64,000 nucleotides of DNA from Ferroplasma acidarmanus Fer1 (GCF_000152265.2 NC_021592.1:1364001-1428000), one strand, 5' to 3'. Counted from the stretch's first letter, positions 43,593 to 53,441 are shown. Numbers and translations are program-made. The notes: generated from the sequence alone by a model not told the origin.

Positions 43593-43991
43593 ATGGAATA
43601 TAATATTACCAGGAAAGAAAGGGATTGTATAGTAGCCATCCACGACAGTTCTGGCTTTCCATTAAGGTTATTCAATATAGCTGAAATATTAAATATCAAA
43701 CCTCCTACAGCATACGAACTGATTAAGCGGTTAGAATCAAAGGAAATTATAGAGAGAAAAAACGGGGTTATCTATCTAACACCATATGGCAACACAATTT
43801 ACAGTGAAATAATTATGGCACACAGGACACTGGAAGTAATGCTTACCAAAAGTGGCGTAAATTCCGACAGGGCATGTGAACAGATAGAAAAAATAGATTA
43901 CCTCATGGATGACACATCAATACAGAAGCTTTTCACAAGTCTTGGAAACCCACAGACGTGCCCCCACGGGAAACCGGTAAAATCTAACTGA
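43593..43991 (+). CDS. DtxR/MntR-family metal-dependent regulator
   Basis: A 132-aa protein with an N-terminal winged helix (FNIAEILNIKPPTAYELIKRL recognition region) and a short dimer/metal domain with AHRTLEVML, CEQIEK and a C-terminal CPHGKP. The His, Glu and Cys residues are in the positions typical of DtxR-type metal sites. It probably represses iron or manganese genes, fitting an iron-oxidising acidophile. It lacks the SH3-like C-terminal domain of long DtxR proteins. Confidence 0.75.
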   Translation: MEYNITRKERDCIVAIHDSSGFPLRLFNIAEILNIKPPTAYELIKRLESKEIIERKNGVIYLTPYGNTIYSEIIMAHRTLEVMLTKSGVNSDRACEQIEKIDYLMDDTSIQKLFTSLGNPQTCPHGKPVKSN

Positions 43992-44561
43992 TCATTTAAA
44001 GATCTTCCTGATTTCAGGTGATAAAAGAAGAGACCCTATAGCGAGAATTTTTTCTTTCTCTACATTGATGACAGACATGGACGCGTGCCTTATATCCAGC
44101 CCAAAGCTTTCTATTTCACCCAGTTTCAGGTAGTTTGCCAGCACGCATCTTATAGGAAAAGAATGGCTTACCACTATGTAGTTTCCAGTATACGAATTTA
44201 TAAGGTCAATCATTCTGCTGGTCTGGGATTCGAAGGATTCCATACCAAGTTCATCGCGGGATTTGTCAGGTATGTCCACTATCCTTTTGCCATTATACTC
44301 CCCAAAATCTGATTCAATGGCCCTGTTATCGGTCTTAATTTCAAGATTCAGGTATTGATTAATTATATTGGCTGTTTCTACCGCACGCAAAATAGGGCTT
44401 GATATTATTCCATCAAACTTTAGCCCATTAAGCTGCTCTCCAGTAAATCTGGCCTGTTCAATCCCTTCTTCTGTTAATCTATACCTATTAAGCTCACTGG
44501 AAAGTATCCCGTTTCTATTTGTATAGCTTTCCCCGTGCCTTATAAGTATAACATACTTCAT
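43992..44561 (-). CDS. Histidine phosphatase (phosphoglycerate mutase-like)
   Basis: A 189-aa protein with the RHGESYTN catalytic motif near the start and a later HSFPIR with the second His. These define the histidine phosphatase superfamily. The substrate cannot be fixed; sugar phosphates or nucleotides are possible. The ATG at 44561 (MKYVILIRHGE) is chosen. It converges on the regulator gene with no gap. Confidence 0.8.
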   Translation of the reverse strand: MKYVILIRHGESYTNRNGILSSELNRYRLTEEGIEQARFTGEQLNGLKFDGIISSPILRAVETANIINQYLNLEIKTDNRAIESDFGEYNGKRIVDIPDKSRDELGMESFESQTSRMIDLINSYTGNYIVVSHSFPIRCVLANYLKLGEIESFGLDIRHASMSVINVEKEKILAIGSLLLSPEIRKIFK

Positions 44562-44923
44562 AGCCAATATATTATTAAATGGTTTATAATTCTATTGAAA
44601 TTTTGATATATAATCCGGTTCATATATGTATAATGATGGCCTGAAAAATCCTTTTTGCTATCAAATTAAAACTACTGGAAACTAAAATATGGCGGGCTAT
44701 CAGTTCCAAACTGAGAGACAATACATGGTATTGAATTCCCATAACTCCGATTTTAATGTTTGCCAGGCTTACATATAATATTCAGTATTAGAACCTAAAT
44801 AGCCGTAGGCGCATATAGAAACATAAATTAATGAATAAGTTTTTATCTTCTGGAGCTACATATTCATAAAATATTGTAATTTTAAAATCGATAGATTGAT
44901 TTATAAAAATGCCATGACAGATT
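44562..44923. other. Intergenic stretch with no recognised feature
   Basis: About 360 bases, AT-rich, between the phosphatase start and the YyaL-like gene. I found no gene, tRNA or clear repeat. It should contain divergent promoters, but no single TATA box stands out near 44924. Confidence 0.3.
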
Positions 44924-46840
44924 ATGAATAAACTTGCAAATGAAAATAGCCCATACCTGCTGGAACATTCAAATAATCCTGTTGACTGGAATCCATGGTC
45001 TGATGAAGCCTTTAACCTGGCTAAAAAAGAGGATAAGCCTGTATTTCTCAGTATAGGTTATTCCAGCTGCCACTGGTGCCATGTTATGGAGCAGGAGAGC
45101 TTCACTGACCCTGAAGTCGCTAAAAGGATGAACAGTACATTTGTATGCATAAAGGTCGACCGGGAGGAAATGCCCGATGTGGATAGCCTCTATATGACAT
45201 TTAGCCAGGTAATGACAGGGACAGGCGGATGGCCACTGAATGTGATACTCACTCCTGATAGAAAACCAATTTTTGCATTTACCTATATACCGAGGGTTTC
45301 CAGAAATAACATGATAGGCATAATGGAATTAGCAGAAAATATTGACTATCTGTGGAAGAATAAGAGGGGCGAAATGGAAAAAAATGGCGATGAAGCCATA
45401 TCAAGGTTAAGGAACATGGAGAGGAAAGAAGAAAACAATTCTCCTGTGGATTATAAAAAAGCCATAGAAGCTACCTATGAGTCACTTAAAAGAAATTATG
45501 ACAGTGAATACGGAGGATTCGGGAACGCACCGAAGTTTCCTTCATTCCATAATATTATTTTCCTGCTGAACTATTATAAAGCACATGGAAAAGAGGAAGC
45601 CCTGGAAATGGTGAAACATTCACTGCGCATGATGTATATAGGGGGCATGTATGACCATGTTGGAGGTGGATTCCATAGATATTCAACCGATCCATTCTTC
45701 CGAATCCCGCACTTCGAAAAGATGACATATGACCAGGCAATGGCAATAATTGCATATTCATATGCATATGATGTTACCGGTGATACTTTCTACAAAAATG
45801 TTGTCTATGAAATATATAAATTCCTGAAACAGGAAATGTTTTCAAGGGGATTTTATACAGCTATGGATGCGGATTCTGAAGGCCAGGAAGGAAAGTATTA
45901 TACATGGACATATGAAGAGCTGGTAGAAAATGCAGGAAAGAAATTTGTTTATGACTTCAATATACTGCCAGAAGGCAATTTCTACGATGCAAATTCCCGC
46001 CAGACAGGGCGAAATATACTGTATATGGGCAGGGATATACAGGGTGATCCAACAACACTCTATAAAAACGAGCTTGAAGCATTGAAGAAAAGCAGGGAAA
46101 AAAGGATAAAACCATTAACAGATGATAAAATTCTAACCGATATAAACGGCCTTGTGATAAAAGCACTTTCCATAGCTTCCATGATTTTTAATGATAAAGA
46201 CATGCTCAACACTGCTGAAGGGTCAGCCGATTTTATCATGAACGATATGTATACAGATAAAAAGCTGATGCACTCCTACCGGAATGGAAAATCATCTATT
46301 AATGGCATGCTTGATGACTATTCATTTATGGTTTCTGGCCTCCTATCATTATACGAAGCATCCTTAAATGACATATATCTTGACTATGCCCGCGATCTCC
46401 AGAAAACAATTATGGATACATTTTATGATAAAACCTCTGGTGGTTTCTATAACGGCATGGGAAACCTGCTTGTAAGGCTTAAGGAATCCTATGACAATGC
46501 CATACCATCCGGTTTTTCCTTTGAGATCGGCAACATGATTGTTTTTAACTATATTGATGATAAATATAGGGTGGAACTGGAGAAATCAATCAATGCCGTA
46601 TCAAAGGACATAGAAATGCAACCCATGTTCTTTACATATACAATTTCGAATTTCTTTAATATGGTTGATTTCTATAAGGTTTCTACTTCATCTCCAGAAG
46701 TTATGGAATACCTGCAACAGCACTATCCCTATAACTACTTCTTCCTGAAAGACGGCAGTAATGAAATCTCCGTATGCGATACCAATAAATGTTATATCGT
46801 TAAGAATATGGATGAACTGAAAAAGCTAATCAAGTGTTAA
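44924..46840 (+). CDS. Thioredoxin-domain YyaL/SSP411-like protein
   Basis: A 638-aa protein with an N-terminal thioredoxin-like domain carrying [14 protein letters not shown] (CxxC, about residues 48-51), followed by a long helical (alpha/alpha barrel) region as in cellobiose-epimerase-like folds. This is the DUF255/YyaL family found in all domains. Its biochemical role is unclear. Length fits the family, and the opening stretch [15 protein letters not shown] is diagnostic. Confidence 0.85.
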   Translation: MNKLANENSPYLLEHSNNPVDWNPWSDEAFNLAKKEDKPVFLSIGYSSCHWCHVMEQESFTDPEVAKRMNSTFVCIKVDREEMPDVDSLYMTFSQVMTGTGGWPLNVILTPDRKPIFAFTYIPRVSRNNMIGIMELAENIDYLWKNKRGEMEKNGDEAISRLRNMERKEENNSPVDYKKAIEATYESLKRNYDSEYGGFGNAPKFPSFHNIIFLLNYYKAHGKEEALEMVKHSLRMMYIGGMYDHVGGGFHRYSTDPFFRIPHFEKMTYDQAMAIIAYSYAYDVTGDTFYKNVVYEIYKFLKQEMFSRGFYTAMDADSEGQEGKYYTWTYEELVENAGKKFVYDFNILPEGNFYDANSRQTGRNILYMGRDIQGDPTTLYKNELEALKKSREKRIKPLTDDKILTDINGLVIKALSIASMIFNDKDMLNTAEGSADFIMNDMYTDKKLMHSYRNGKSSINGMLDDYSFMVSGLLSLYEASLNDIYLDYARDLQKTIMDTFYDKTSGGFYNGMGNLLVRLKESYDNAIPSGFSFEIGNMIVFNYIDDKYRVELEKSINAVSKDIEMQPMFFTYTISNFFNMVDFYKVSTSSPEVMEYLQQHYPYNYFFLKDGSNEISVCDTNKCYIVKNMDELKKLIKC

Positions 46841-46865
46841 ATAGCCTGTAGTAATATGAAATATT

Positions 46866-47858
46866 ATGAAATGTATCCTATGCGGTGAAAATGAGGCGTA
46901 TAAACTTGGACTATGCAGGAGTTGCCTTTCCGATAAAATCCACCTTAAATCAGATAATATGGACCTTACTGTGTGCCCTAAATGTGGTGCAGTGAGGCTT
47001 AATAAAAAATGGCATTACGACAATGCTGATAAATACATAATTAAAAGTGCCACTTCACATGTAATTATGGATAAGGAAGATAAGATATCCAGTGTAACAT
47101 CATACAATATAGGTGAAAATGAGATATCCATGGAGTTAGTAGTGGAAGACAGGAATCTCGGTGACGTGGAGAAGGAAATATCTATAAACCTTAAAACTTA
47201 TAAGGAAAGCTGCCCGGTTTGCAACAAGGTTACAGGATCCTATTACGAATCTGTGATACAGTTAAGGACTTATACAACTGCATACGGGAAGATACTTGAA
47301 GAGGCAAAGGATACGATAGTTAAATTTATGAAAAACCTCAACAAACACGATCCAAACTCCTTTATCTCCAGAATTGACACATTAAAAGAAGGTCTTGATA
47401 TATACCTCGGTAAAAAAGAGGATGCTGTAAAGATTGACAAGCTGATGGAACTTGATTATTTTTGCAATATGAAAATAACAAAATCACTTGCCGGGCGAAA
47501 GGATAGCAAAGACCTATTCCGGTACACTCATCTTGTACGTATACTGGACCTTCAGAAAGGTTCTGTGGTATATAATAAAGCATATTATATGGTCAAGAAT
47601 ATCAAGCCAAATACAATAGAGCTTCTGGATATACACAATGGCAGTACTTTAACAGTAAGTTCAAAGGAATTCTTCCGGGCTACATACAGAATAGTAATGA
47701 AAGAACCGGAAGCAACTAAATTTATAGTTTTATCGAGTACAGATAATGAATCACAGCTTATGAATTCCAGAACATTTGAAATTATTACATTCCGCAGCCC
47801 TTTTAAGCAGAAAGAAGTAAACCTCTACAAATACGAAGGCGTATTCTATCCCCTGTGA
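46866..47858 (+). CDS. NMD3-like ribosome-associated protein
   Basis: A 330-aa protein with two N-terminal zinc-binding Cys pairs (CILCGENEA..LCRSC, then CPKCGAVR) and a later SCPVCNKV pair, the layout of archaeal NMD3. Eukaryotic NMD3 exports the 60S subunit; the archaeal form binds the large ribosomal subunit. The ATG at 46866 follows a short leader. Arginine deiminase follows closely. Confidence 0.85.
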   Translation: MKCILCGENEAYKLGLCRSCLSDKIHLKSDNMDLTVCPKCGAVRLNKKWHYDNADKYIIKSATSHVIMDKEDKISSVTSYNIGENEISMELVVEDRNLGDVEKEISINLKTYKESCPVCNKVTGSYYESVIQLRTYTTAYGKILEEAKDTIVKFMKNLNKHDPNSFISRIDTLKEGLDIYLGKKEDAVKIDKLMELDYFCNMKITKSLAGRKDSKDLFRYTHLVRILDLQKGSVVYNKAYYMVKNIKPNTIELLDIHNGSTLTVSSKEFFRATYRIVMKEPEATKFIVLSSTDNESQLMNSRTFEIITFRSPFKQKEVNLYKYEGVFYPL

Positions 47859-47890
47859 AAAACATTTTAAAGCTCTTGCGATACGCTTCC

Positions 47891-49138
47891 ATGGAAATAA
47901 AATCAGAATGGGGGCACTTAAACAGGGTTATAATGCACAGGCCAGGAACAGAAATAACATATGCAATGCTGGCACCTAAACCATTTTTATTTGAGCGACC
48001 GTTTAACTATTCCATTGCAAATAAAGAACACCAGAATCTTGAAGATACTCTGAGGGAAAATGGTGTAAAAGTTGACCTTCTTGAAAATTTAATCGTTGAC
48101 GAAGCAGAAAAAAAAGCGTCATTCCGCCAAAAACTGGAAGAAAAAATAATGGCGCTGGTAAATTTTTACGGTACAATGGAATCAGTAGAGGAGGCAAAAA
48201 AAGACATGGAAAAGAATATAAAATATGTTGACCCGCTTTCCCTGTTCCAGGCATTGATAATGGAGCCATCAATAGACCTTAAAGAGTACGTTCCCGGAAT
48301 ACAGTATCCAAGGGTTTATTCCAACCTCCCACTTGCCAATCTTTATTTCATGCGTGACCAGCAGGCTGTATCATCCGGAGTACTTTTAGGAAAAATGAAA
48401 ATGCAGCAGAGGAGAAAAGAAACTGATATCACATCATTCGTATTCAGTGAAATCCTTGGGGCGAAAACCAAAAAAATTACAGAGGGGTATTTTGAAGGTG
48501 GGGATTTCATACCCTGTGGGGATTTTTGCCTAATAGGTACGGGAAACAGGACAGATGAAACAGGTGCAATGGAAGCAATCAATTCAGGAATTTTCAATTT
48601 TCCCACGGTAGCAATTATCACCAATCCTTTATACGATTTTATGGACGGGCATGATGTAATGGTCAATATGCATCTGGATACTTATTTCAATATACCTGCA
48701 AAGGGAATGGCTATCACATCCGTTGAGCTTGCCAGGGTAGCCCGGGCAAAGATATATACAAGGGATAGGGAAGGGCATTATGCACAGGAAACAGAAACAA
48801 CGCTTTATGATTTCCTGAAAGGGGAAGGCTATGAATTTATTAATCTTGGTATAAGTGAGCAGCTTTCATACTCTTCCAATTTTTTGACGCTGTCTGATAG
48901 GAAAATAGTGGCAATTGACTCTTCAAAAGTAATAAAAAAGCTCCTTGCAGAGAATGTTTTTGACACTGATACACGCCAGAAAATAATAAAAGATATGGAA
49001 TTGAAAAGTGGAAAAATGTTCCCGGACAGCGATGCAATGGCAAAAAGCGGGATAGATGTGATAAAAATAGACCTAAGTGAAATAACAGGCGGCTATGGCG
49101 GAGCCCATTGCATGACCTCAGCAATTGATAGAACATAA
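47891..49138 (+). CDS. arcA: Arginine deiminase
   Basis: A 415-aa enzyme converting arginine to citrulline and ammonia. Catalytic residues are visible: FEGGDF (Asp/Glu), HDVMVNMHLDTYF (His and Asp) and the nucleophilic Cys in YGGAHCMT near the C-terminus. I chose ATG 47891; a GTG at 47855 overlapping NMD3 would add 12 residues. Ammonia release and citrulline-driven ATP could help at low pH. No ornithine transcarbamylase or carbamate kinase lies next to it. Confidence 0.9.
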   Translation: MEIKSEWGHLNRVIMHRPGTEITYAMLAPKPFLFERPFNYSIANKEHQNLEDTLRENGVKVDLLENLIVDEAEKKASFRQKLEEKIMALVNFYGTMESVEEAKKDMEKNIKYVDPLSLFQALIMEPSIDLKEYVPGIQYPRVYSNLPLANLYFMRDQQAVSSGVLLGKMKMQQRRKETDITSFVFSEILGAKTKKITEGYFEGGDFIPCGDFCLIGTGNRTDETGAMEAINSGIFNFPTVAIITNPLYDFMDGHDVMVNMHLDTYFNIPAKGMAITSVELARVARAKIYTRDREGHYAQETETTLYDFLKGEGYEFINLGISEQLSYSSNFLTLSDRKIVAIDSSKVIKKLLAENVFDTDTRQKIIKDMELKSGKMFPDSDAMAKSGIDVIKIDLSEITGGYGGAHCMTSAIDRT

Positions 49139-49284
49139 TTTTAATTTATAATTTTATGGCTTCAATTCCGGGAAATGTATCTATTCCTGCAATAATGTTT
49201 ATCCCATATTTAGAAAACATTATAAATTTATAAGCAATAAAGTATTTCACTAGTAGATTAAGCTCAATTAATAAGAGGGATTTA

Positions 49285-49914
49285 ATGGCAGATAGAAGAA
49301 GGTCAACTACAAAGGATAAATGGAAGGAGAAATCGTGGTACACAATCGTCGCTCCATCATATTTTGGAGAAAAGGAAATCGGGTTAAGCCCCAGTGCTGA
49401 CCCTAAGTATATGATAAATAGGACTATAGCGGTTCCTGTATCAACTTTTACCGGAAATTTTAAGAAAGCTAGCTCTATGGTTTTATTCCAGATAGACAAC
49501 TGTGAAGGCAAAAGATGCACTACTAAATTCATAGGGCACGAAGTCAGCGATGATACGATAAGAAGAATGGTAAGGAGAAGGAGAGAAAGGCTTGACATAG
49601 TCACAGATGTAAAAACCAGTGATCTTTACAACGTGGCAGTTAAGCTGGTTCTTGTTGCTGACCAGAAACTTACAGGTACAAAGAGGTCTGAAATCAGGTC
49701 TACAGCAGTAGATTATATACTTAACAAGGCTAAGGAAATGGATCTAGGGACATTTGCAAATTATGTCATAGGAGATGCTGTCTACGGTGATTTTGTCAAT
49801 TCATTGAAGGATGTTTATCCTATTAAAAAAATAGAAGTAAGGAAAACCGAGATTGGAAAGCGCGATGAAGTACCGGATAAGGAACAGGAACCTGTAGAAG
49901 CTGTTCCAAATTGA
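49285..49914 (+). CDS. rps3ae: 30S ribosomal protein S3Ae (eS1)
   Basis: A 209-aa protein starting MADRRRSTTKDKWKEK, with SWYTIVAPSYFGEKEIG and the RRMVRRRRERLD segment typical of archaeal S3Ae. An acidic tail is normal. A TATA-like AAATTTATAA lies upstream and GAGGGAT lies near the start. tRNA-Met follows 11 bases after the stop and may be cotranscribed. Confidence 0.95.
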   Translation: MADRRRSTTKDKWKEKSWYTIVAPSYFGEKEIGLSPSADPKYMINRTIAVPVSTFTGNFKKASSMVLFQIDNCEGKRCTTKFIGHEVSDDTIRRMVRRRRERLDIVTDVKTSDLYNVAVKLVLVADQKLTGTKRSEIRSTAVDYILNKAKEMDLGTFANYVIGDAVYGDFVNSLKDVYPIKKIEVRKTEIGKRDEVPDKEQEPVEAVPN

Positions 49915-49925
49915 TATTTTCATAA

Positions 49926-50014
49926 GCCGGGGTGGCTCAGTTGGTAGAGCGTCGGACTCATAAGTGAAAAACTGAGATATCCGAAGGCCTCGGGTTCAAT
50001 CCCCGACCCCGGCA
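49926..50014 (+). tRNA. tRNA-Met (CAT), elongator, with 16-nt intron
   Basis: The acceptor GCCGGGG/CCCCGGC has discriminator A. The anticodon stem TCGGA/TCCGA encloses loop CTCATAA, with a 16-base intron at 49963-49978 after position 37. The exon CTCA pairs with the intron TGAG to give the four-base-pair core of a bulge-helix-bulge motif, with three-base bulges TAA and ATA cut after their second base. The sequence matches elongator, not initiator, tRNA-Met. The intron has only a two-base-pair inner hairpin. Confidence 0.93.
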
Positions 50015-50381
50015 TGTTAATAAAAATTGAATTCGTTTTCTATAATAACATTAAAAAATTTCTGGACATGAAATAGTTTGAATAATATATTTGTACTTTT
50101 AAAATCCAGATGCATTGTTAAATTACCATAGTTTTGCGATTTAATTGTTTATTGTATCCGGTTATTATCCTTTCAAGAAATTCATTTTCTGTTTTATTCG
50201 GCCTTGGTGTCAATAATACATAAAATTTTCGTGGTTTTATAGCACTTCTGTGCAGATATTCATAGGGAACTAGCTGTAATCATTATACGGGAGAAAAATG
50301 TGTTAATCTGCTATTTTAGTTAAATTAAAAATTTGTAGTTAAAAAAATATTATTCAATTGGATTAAAAAATATCTGGAGGA
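50015..50381. other. Intergenic stretch between tRNA-Met and surface-protein gene
   Basis: About 365 AT-rich bases. The only coding-like content is the short minus-strand frame at 50117-50279. No structured RNA is recognised. Confidence 0.3.
50117..50279 (-). pseudogene. Possible decayed gene fragment
   Basis: A minus-strand frame stays open for 53 codons and reads like real protein (LHRSAIKPRKFYVLLTPRP, then NEFLERIITGYNKQLNRKT), ending at a stop. It has no start codon except one ATG near its end and is preceded by an in-frame stop. It may be the remnant of a longer gene. No family is recognised, and chance cannot be excluded. Confidence 0.25.
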
Positions 50382-52277
50382 TTATTTGGACCCTCCCTTT
50401 CTCAACATTATTGCTACTGCTGTACCAATAACTGCCAGTGCCACAACAATACCGACTATTATGTATATGTCTGTGTTTGAAATGGATGTTGAAACTTTTG
50501 AGAATTTAGCAGTCTCAGAAGTTGAATGCCCACTTACAGTGAAAGTTCCCTTGACTGCATGATATGCACTGTCCGTTGAGCTAGCAGTGTACGCGTAAGA
50601 TCCATTCAACAGGCTCACCGTGTAGGTTGTTCCTGTCAATGGCCCTGATGAAGCCATGGAGGTTATGTTCAGATACCAGGTTGTTCCAGATGGCAATCCC
50701 GTTTCCTTGAATGTTACCGGATACACTATGAGCACGGCTGTAACCAACACGGTTATGTTATTTCCATTAACTGTTTCAGTTCCCGTAGATGGAGTGGCAC
50801 TGTAGTCAGCTGGAACTATTATAGAGAATGGATACGATGCATTTGTCATAGTAAAATTGACAGATGATGAGATGGTTGTTGTGGTTATCCCATCCAGTGT
50901 AACACCCCATTGTGTTCCAGATGCAAGCCCTGATTCATTGAATGCCACGGTGTAGGTAGCCTGATTTGGTGCTGCAAATGTAATTCCCTGGTATGCAATT
51001 TCCCCGTTAACTATTATACTTCCGGTTGATGGAAATATCTTGTCAGCAGTGCTGGAAGCAACTGAGAAGGCATAGGTGCCATTTGGTTCAGAGAACGAGA
51101 TAGTAGGAACGGTAGATGATAGTAATACGCCATTCAGTGTGACATTCCATTGTGTTCCAGATGGCAGCCCTGCTTCTGTAAATGTAACTCCATACATCGC
51201 AGCAGTTATGGACTGTGGCTCGAGAGGTGCAGTTATTGTATCAGACTGAAGGGTAACGGCGGTTTGAGCCAGTGCGAGTCCGGTCATGCTGGAACCGGTA
51301 GCAATTGTAATTGCTGTCTGTGAAAGTATTGTTCCATAAAATGTTGCACCTGTTCCTATTGTCGCTCCGCTTGCAACCTGCCAGAATATGTTCTGGGGCT
51401 GTGCTCCACCACTTAGAATAATATGTGCTCCGTTACCGAATGTAAGTCCGCCTGATATCTGGAAAATCCAGACTGAGCTTGAGTTCCCGGTGAGTGTTAT
51501 ACTTGTTGATATGGATACTCCAGTTCCCCATTTATATAATCCAGGTACAAGTGTCATACCGTTTAAATCCCCTGCTCCGAGGTTTACATAATTTGGATTG
51601 GTTCTTCCAGCTGCATTAGTATACGCTGTCTGCATATCGCCCACAGCAGTTGTTAGTGTTGAAGGAGTAGGCGATGCATATGTGGCTGCGTATACATTTC
51701 CGGTAACCATTGAGGACGTGGAAAACTGCCCTGATGAATTCATTGTTAATGATAAACCTGTTATGTAAGTGCTACTCGCGGGGCTAACACCTATGTTACC
51801 TACAATAGAAGTTGTTCCTGTGTTAGATATTCCAGTTTTTGCCAGAATTGCGTAATTGCCTGCTGTCCCGAGGTTCACTGGAGATATAGATACAGGGGCC
51901 AGTTTTGTAAATGATACGTTAACTGTAATTGCTGCTCCGTTGACAGTTACCGGGCTTGCAGGCGACACTGATTTCACACTAAATCCTGATACGTTCCCGA
52001 TTGTGTAGGAATATATGTTATTTACTTCTGAGAAAACGATTGAGCTTGATGTCGATGTTCTTGATGTGCCATTCAATACTACGTTCCATTGTGTTCCTGA
52101 TGTCAATCCTGTTTCATTGAATGAAACATTGTATGAACCGGATAAAAAAGGTGCTGCAGAAACGCCTGAATTGCCAGAATTTTGTGACTGACCCAGGAAT
52201 AGCATACTTGATGACAAAATTAGTATAATTGATATAAGAATAACCAGAGTTATTTTTATTGTATGTTTTTTATACAT
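50382..52277 (-). CDS. Surface protein with DUF3494 (ice-binding-like) domain
   Basis: A 631-aa predicted secreted protein. Its signal/anchor helix is about residues 8-25 and a C-terminal membrane helix ends in RKGGSK. About 135-360 is a DUF3494 beta-helix: NLGTAGNYAILAKTGISN, IVGNIGVSP, GAGDLNGMTLVPGLYKWGTG and VWIFQISGGLTFGNG. Flanking it are four copies of a beta repeat (consensus VxFxExGLxSGTxWxVxLNG), one before and three after. The start is ATG 52277 (MYKKHTIKITLVIL). In a thermoacidophile this is more likely an adhesin or surface-binding protein than antifreeze. No enzyme motif. Confidence 0.75.
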   Translation of the reverse strand: MYKKHTIKITLVILISIILILSSSMLFLGQSQNSGNSGVSAAPFLSGSYNVSFNETGLTSGTQWNVVLNGTSRTSTSSSIVFSEVNNIYSYTIGNVSGFSVKSVSPASPVTVNGAAITVNVSFTKLAPVSISPVNLGTAGNYAILAKTGISNTGTTSIVGNIGVSPASSTYITGLSLTMNSSGQFSTSSMVTGNVYAATYASPTPSTLTTAVGDMQTAYTNAAGRTNPNYVNLGAGDLNGMTLVPGLYKWGTGVSISTSITLTGNSSSVWIFQISGGLTFGNGAHIILSGGAQPQNIFWQVASGATIGTGATFYGTILSQTAITIATGSSMTGLALAQTAVTLQSDTITAPLEPQSITAAMYGVTFTEAGLPSGTQWNVTLNGVLLSSTVPTISFSEPNGTYAFSVASSTADKIFPSTGSIIVNGEIAYQGITFAAPNQATYTVAFNESGLASGTQWGVTLDGITTTTISSSVNFTMTNASYPFSIIVPADYSATPSTGTETVNGNNITVLVTAVLIVYPVTFKETGLPSGTTWYLNITSMASSGPLTGTTYTVSLLNGSYAYTASSTDSAYHAVKGTFTVSGHSTSETAKFSKVSTSISNTDIYIIVGIVVALAVIGTAVAIMLRKGGSK

Positions 52278-52310
52278 ATTACTATAATATATACATCTAT
52301 ATAAATGCAA

Positions 52311-52718
52311 TAGGCTGGTTTTTTATACAGTTAGCTTAAATAACGGGGTGTATTGCCCATAAAAACACTCAATTAAAATGGTTAGGCATTACATTGGAGA
52401 CGATATCTTTTGCTAATCCCTACATAACTTTTTAATCAAGAATTAGTATTAAAAAACGGAACAAAACATGGTAAAAACACTCAATGAAATGTTTTAGTGG
52501 TAGTTTATTTACAGGTACCTGTAAATTAAAATAAGCTTTTCTGGTGCTATTATAACAGATAAATTTCACGGGCAACGTAGAAGATGGACTATGAATAGGA
52601 ATACCTATATTTTATATTAACTGTATCATTTCATCCTTATATTGCAAAAAGCGGATCTGAAGTATTCAAATATGGAGATAATTTTCTGTTTTTTAAGTTA
52701 AGTAAACCTTTGCAGGAA
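52311..52718. other. Intergenic stretch with short repeat and palindrome
   Basis: About 400 AT-rich bases between the DUF3494 gene and tRNA-Gly. AAAAACACTCAAT occurs at 52361-52373 and 52473-52485, 112 bases apart, and a long perfect palindrome lies at 52507-52526. No gene found. Confidence 0.35.
52507..52526. promoter_or_regulatory. 20-bp perfect palindrome
   Basis: ATTTACAGG followed by its complement CCTGTAAAT around a central TA forms a 20-bp perfect palindrome at 52507-52526. It is about 230 bases upstream of the surface-protein start. It could be an operator for a dimeric regulator. No protein partner can be named. Confidence 0.4.
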
Positions 52719-52791
52719 TGCGATTGCCGGGATTTGGACCCGGGTTAGTGGCTTGGGAAGCCACTGTGATACCAGGCTACACCACAATCGC
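52719..52791 (-). tRNA. tRNA-Gly (CCC)
   Basis: The minus strand folds with acceptor GCGATTG/CAATCGC and discriminator A. The anticodon stem GTGGC/GCCAC encloses loop TTCCCAA (anticodon CCC), and the T stem is CCGGG/CCCGG. No intron and no encoded CCA. Confidence 0.93.
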
Positions 52792-52822
52792 TCCAGTGTG
52801 TATTGTTTAACAATATATAAAT

Positions 52823-53314
52823 TTATAATATTTTAATCTGCCTTCTTCTAGCCAGGTCTACCACAGCAAGCCCCATAGAAGTTGGCTCATAGTTTTTGTC
52901 CATTAACCCCATGTCGTATAACTTTGCGCATTTTTCACGGTTTTCTTTTCTTAGCCGTTTTAATACCAGGAGTTTCAGGCATTCTACCTGCAAATATTTT
53001 ATATATTCCTTTTCTGTCATATCCTTGAGGATGTAATGCCCTTTATTTGTTAATTCATAATAGGTATGGTGTTTATGCACTTCATTTGTTTTCTTCAGTT
53101 TAGCCTGAGTTCTCTTTACCGATGAACCGCTATACTTTTCCAGCAATTCCATAGAATAAAGCCTTTCTATATATATCTCAACATTTTCCTGTGGTATGCT
53201 GGTATAAATCTTTACATTTTTTGCATAATCAAGTTTTGCCAGCTGGAAATGCTCCAGAACCATAAGCATCTGATGGTCCATTGCCAGTTTTTTCTTAATC
53301 TCTGCATCCTCCAT
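52823..53314 (-). CDS. DUF2250-like winged-helix protein
   Basis: A 163-aa protein with an N-terminal helical winged-helix section (MLMVLEHFQLAKLDY then YIERLYSMELLEKY) and a charged strand pair with a His-rich turn (NEVHKHHTYYELTNKG). This resembles archaeal DUF2250 proteins, thought to be transcription regulators. It stands alone between tRNA-Gly and gdhA, divergent from gdhA. Confidence 0.6.
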   Translation of the reverse strand: MEDAEIKKKLAMDHQMLMVLEHFQLAKLDYAKNVKIYTSIPQENVEIYIERLYSMELLEKYSGSSVKRTQAKLKKTNEVHKHHTYYELTNKGHYILKDMTEKEYIKYLQVECLKLLVLKRLRKENREKCAKLYDMGLMDKNYEPTSMGLAVVDLARRRQIKIL

Positions 53315-53441
53315 ATATTTTTTATAATGTTATCATAATATAAAAATTAAATCGTTACAGGATACGTGTTATCAATACTCATTGTATAGGTATCGAAGCA
53401 AACATTAAACTACATCCTAGTGATTTCAATCTGGTGTTTAT

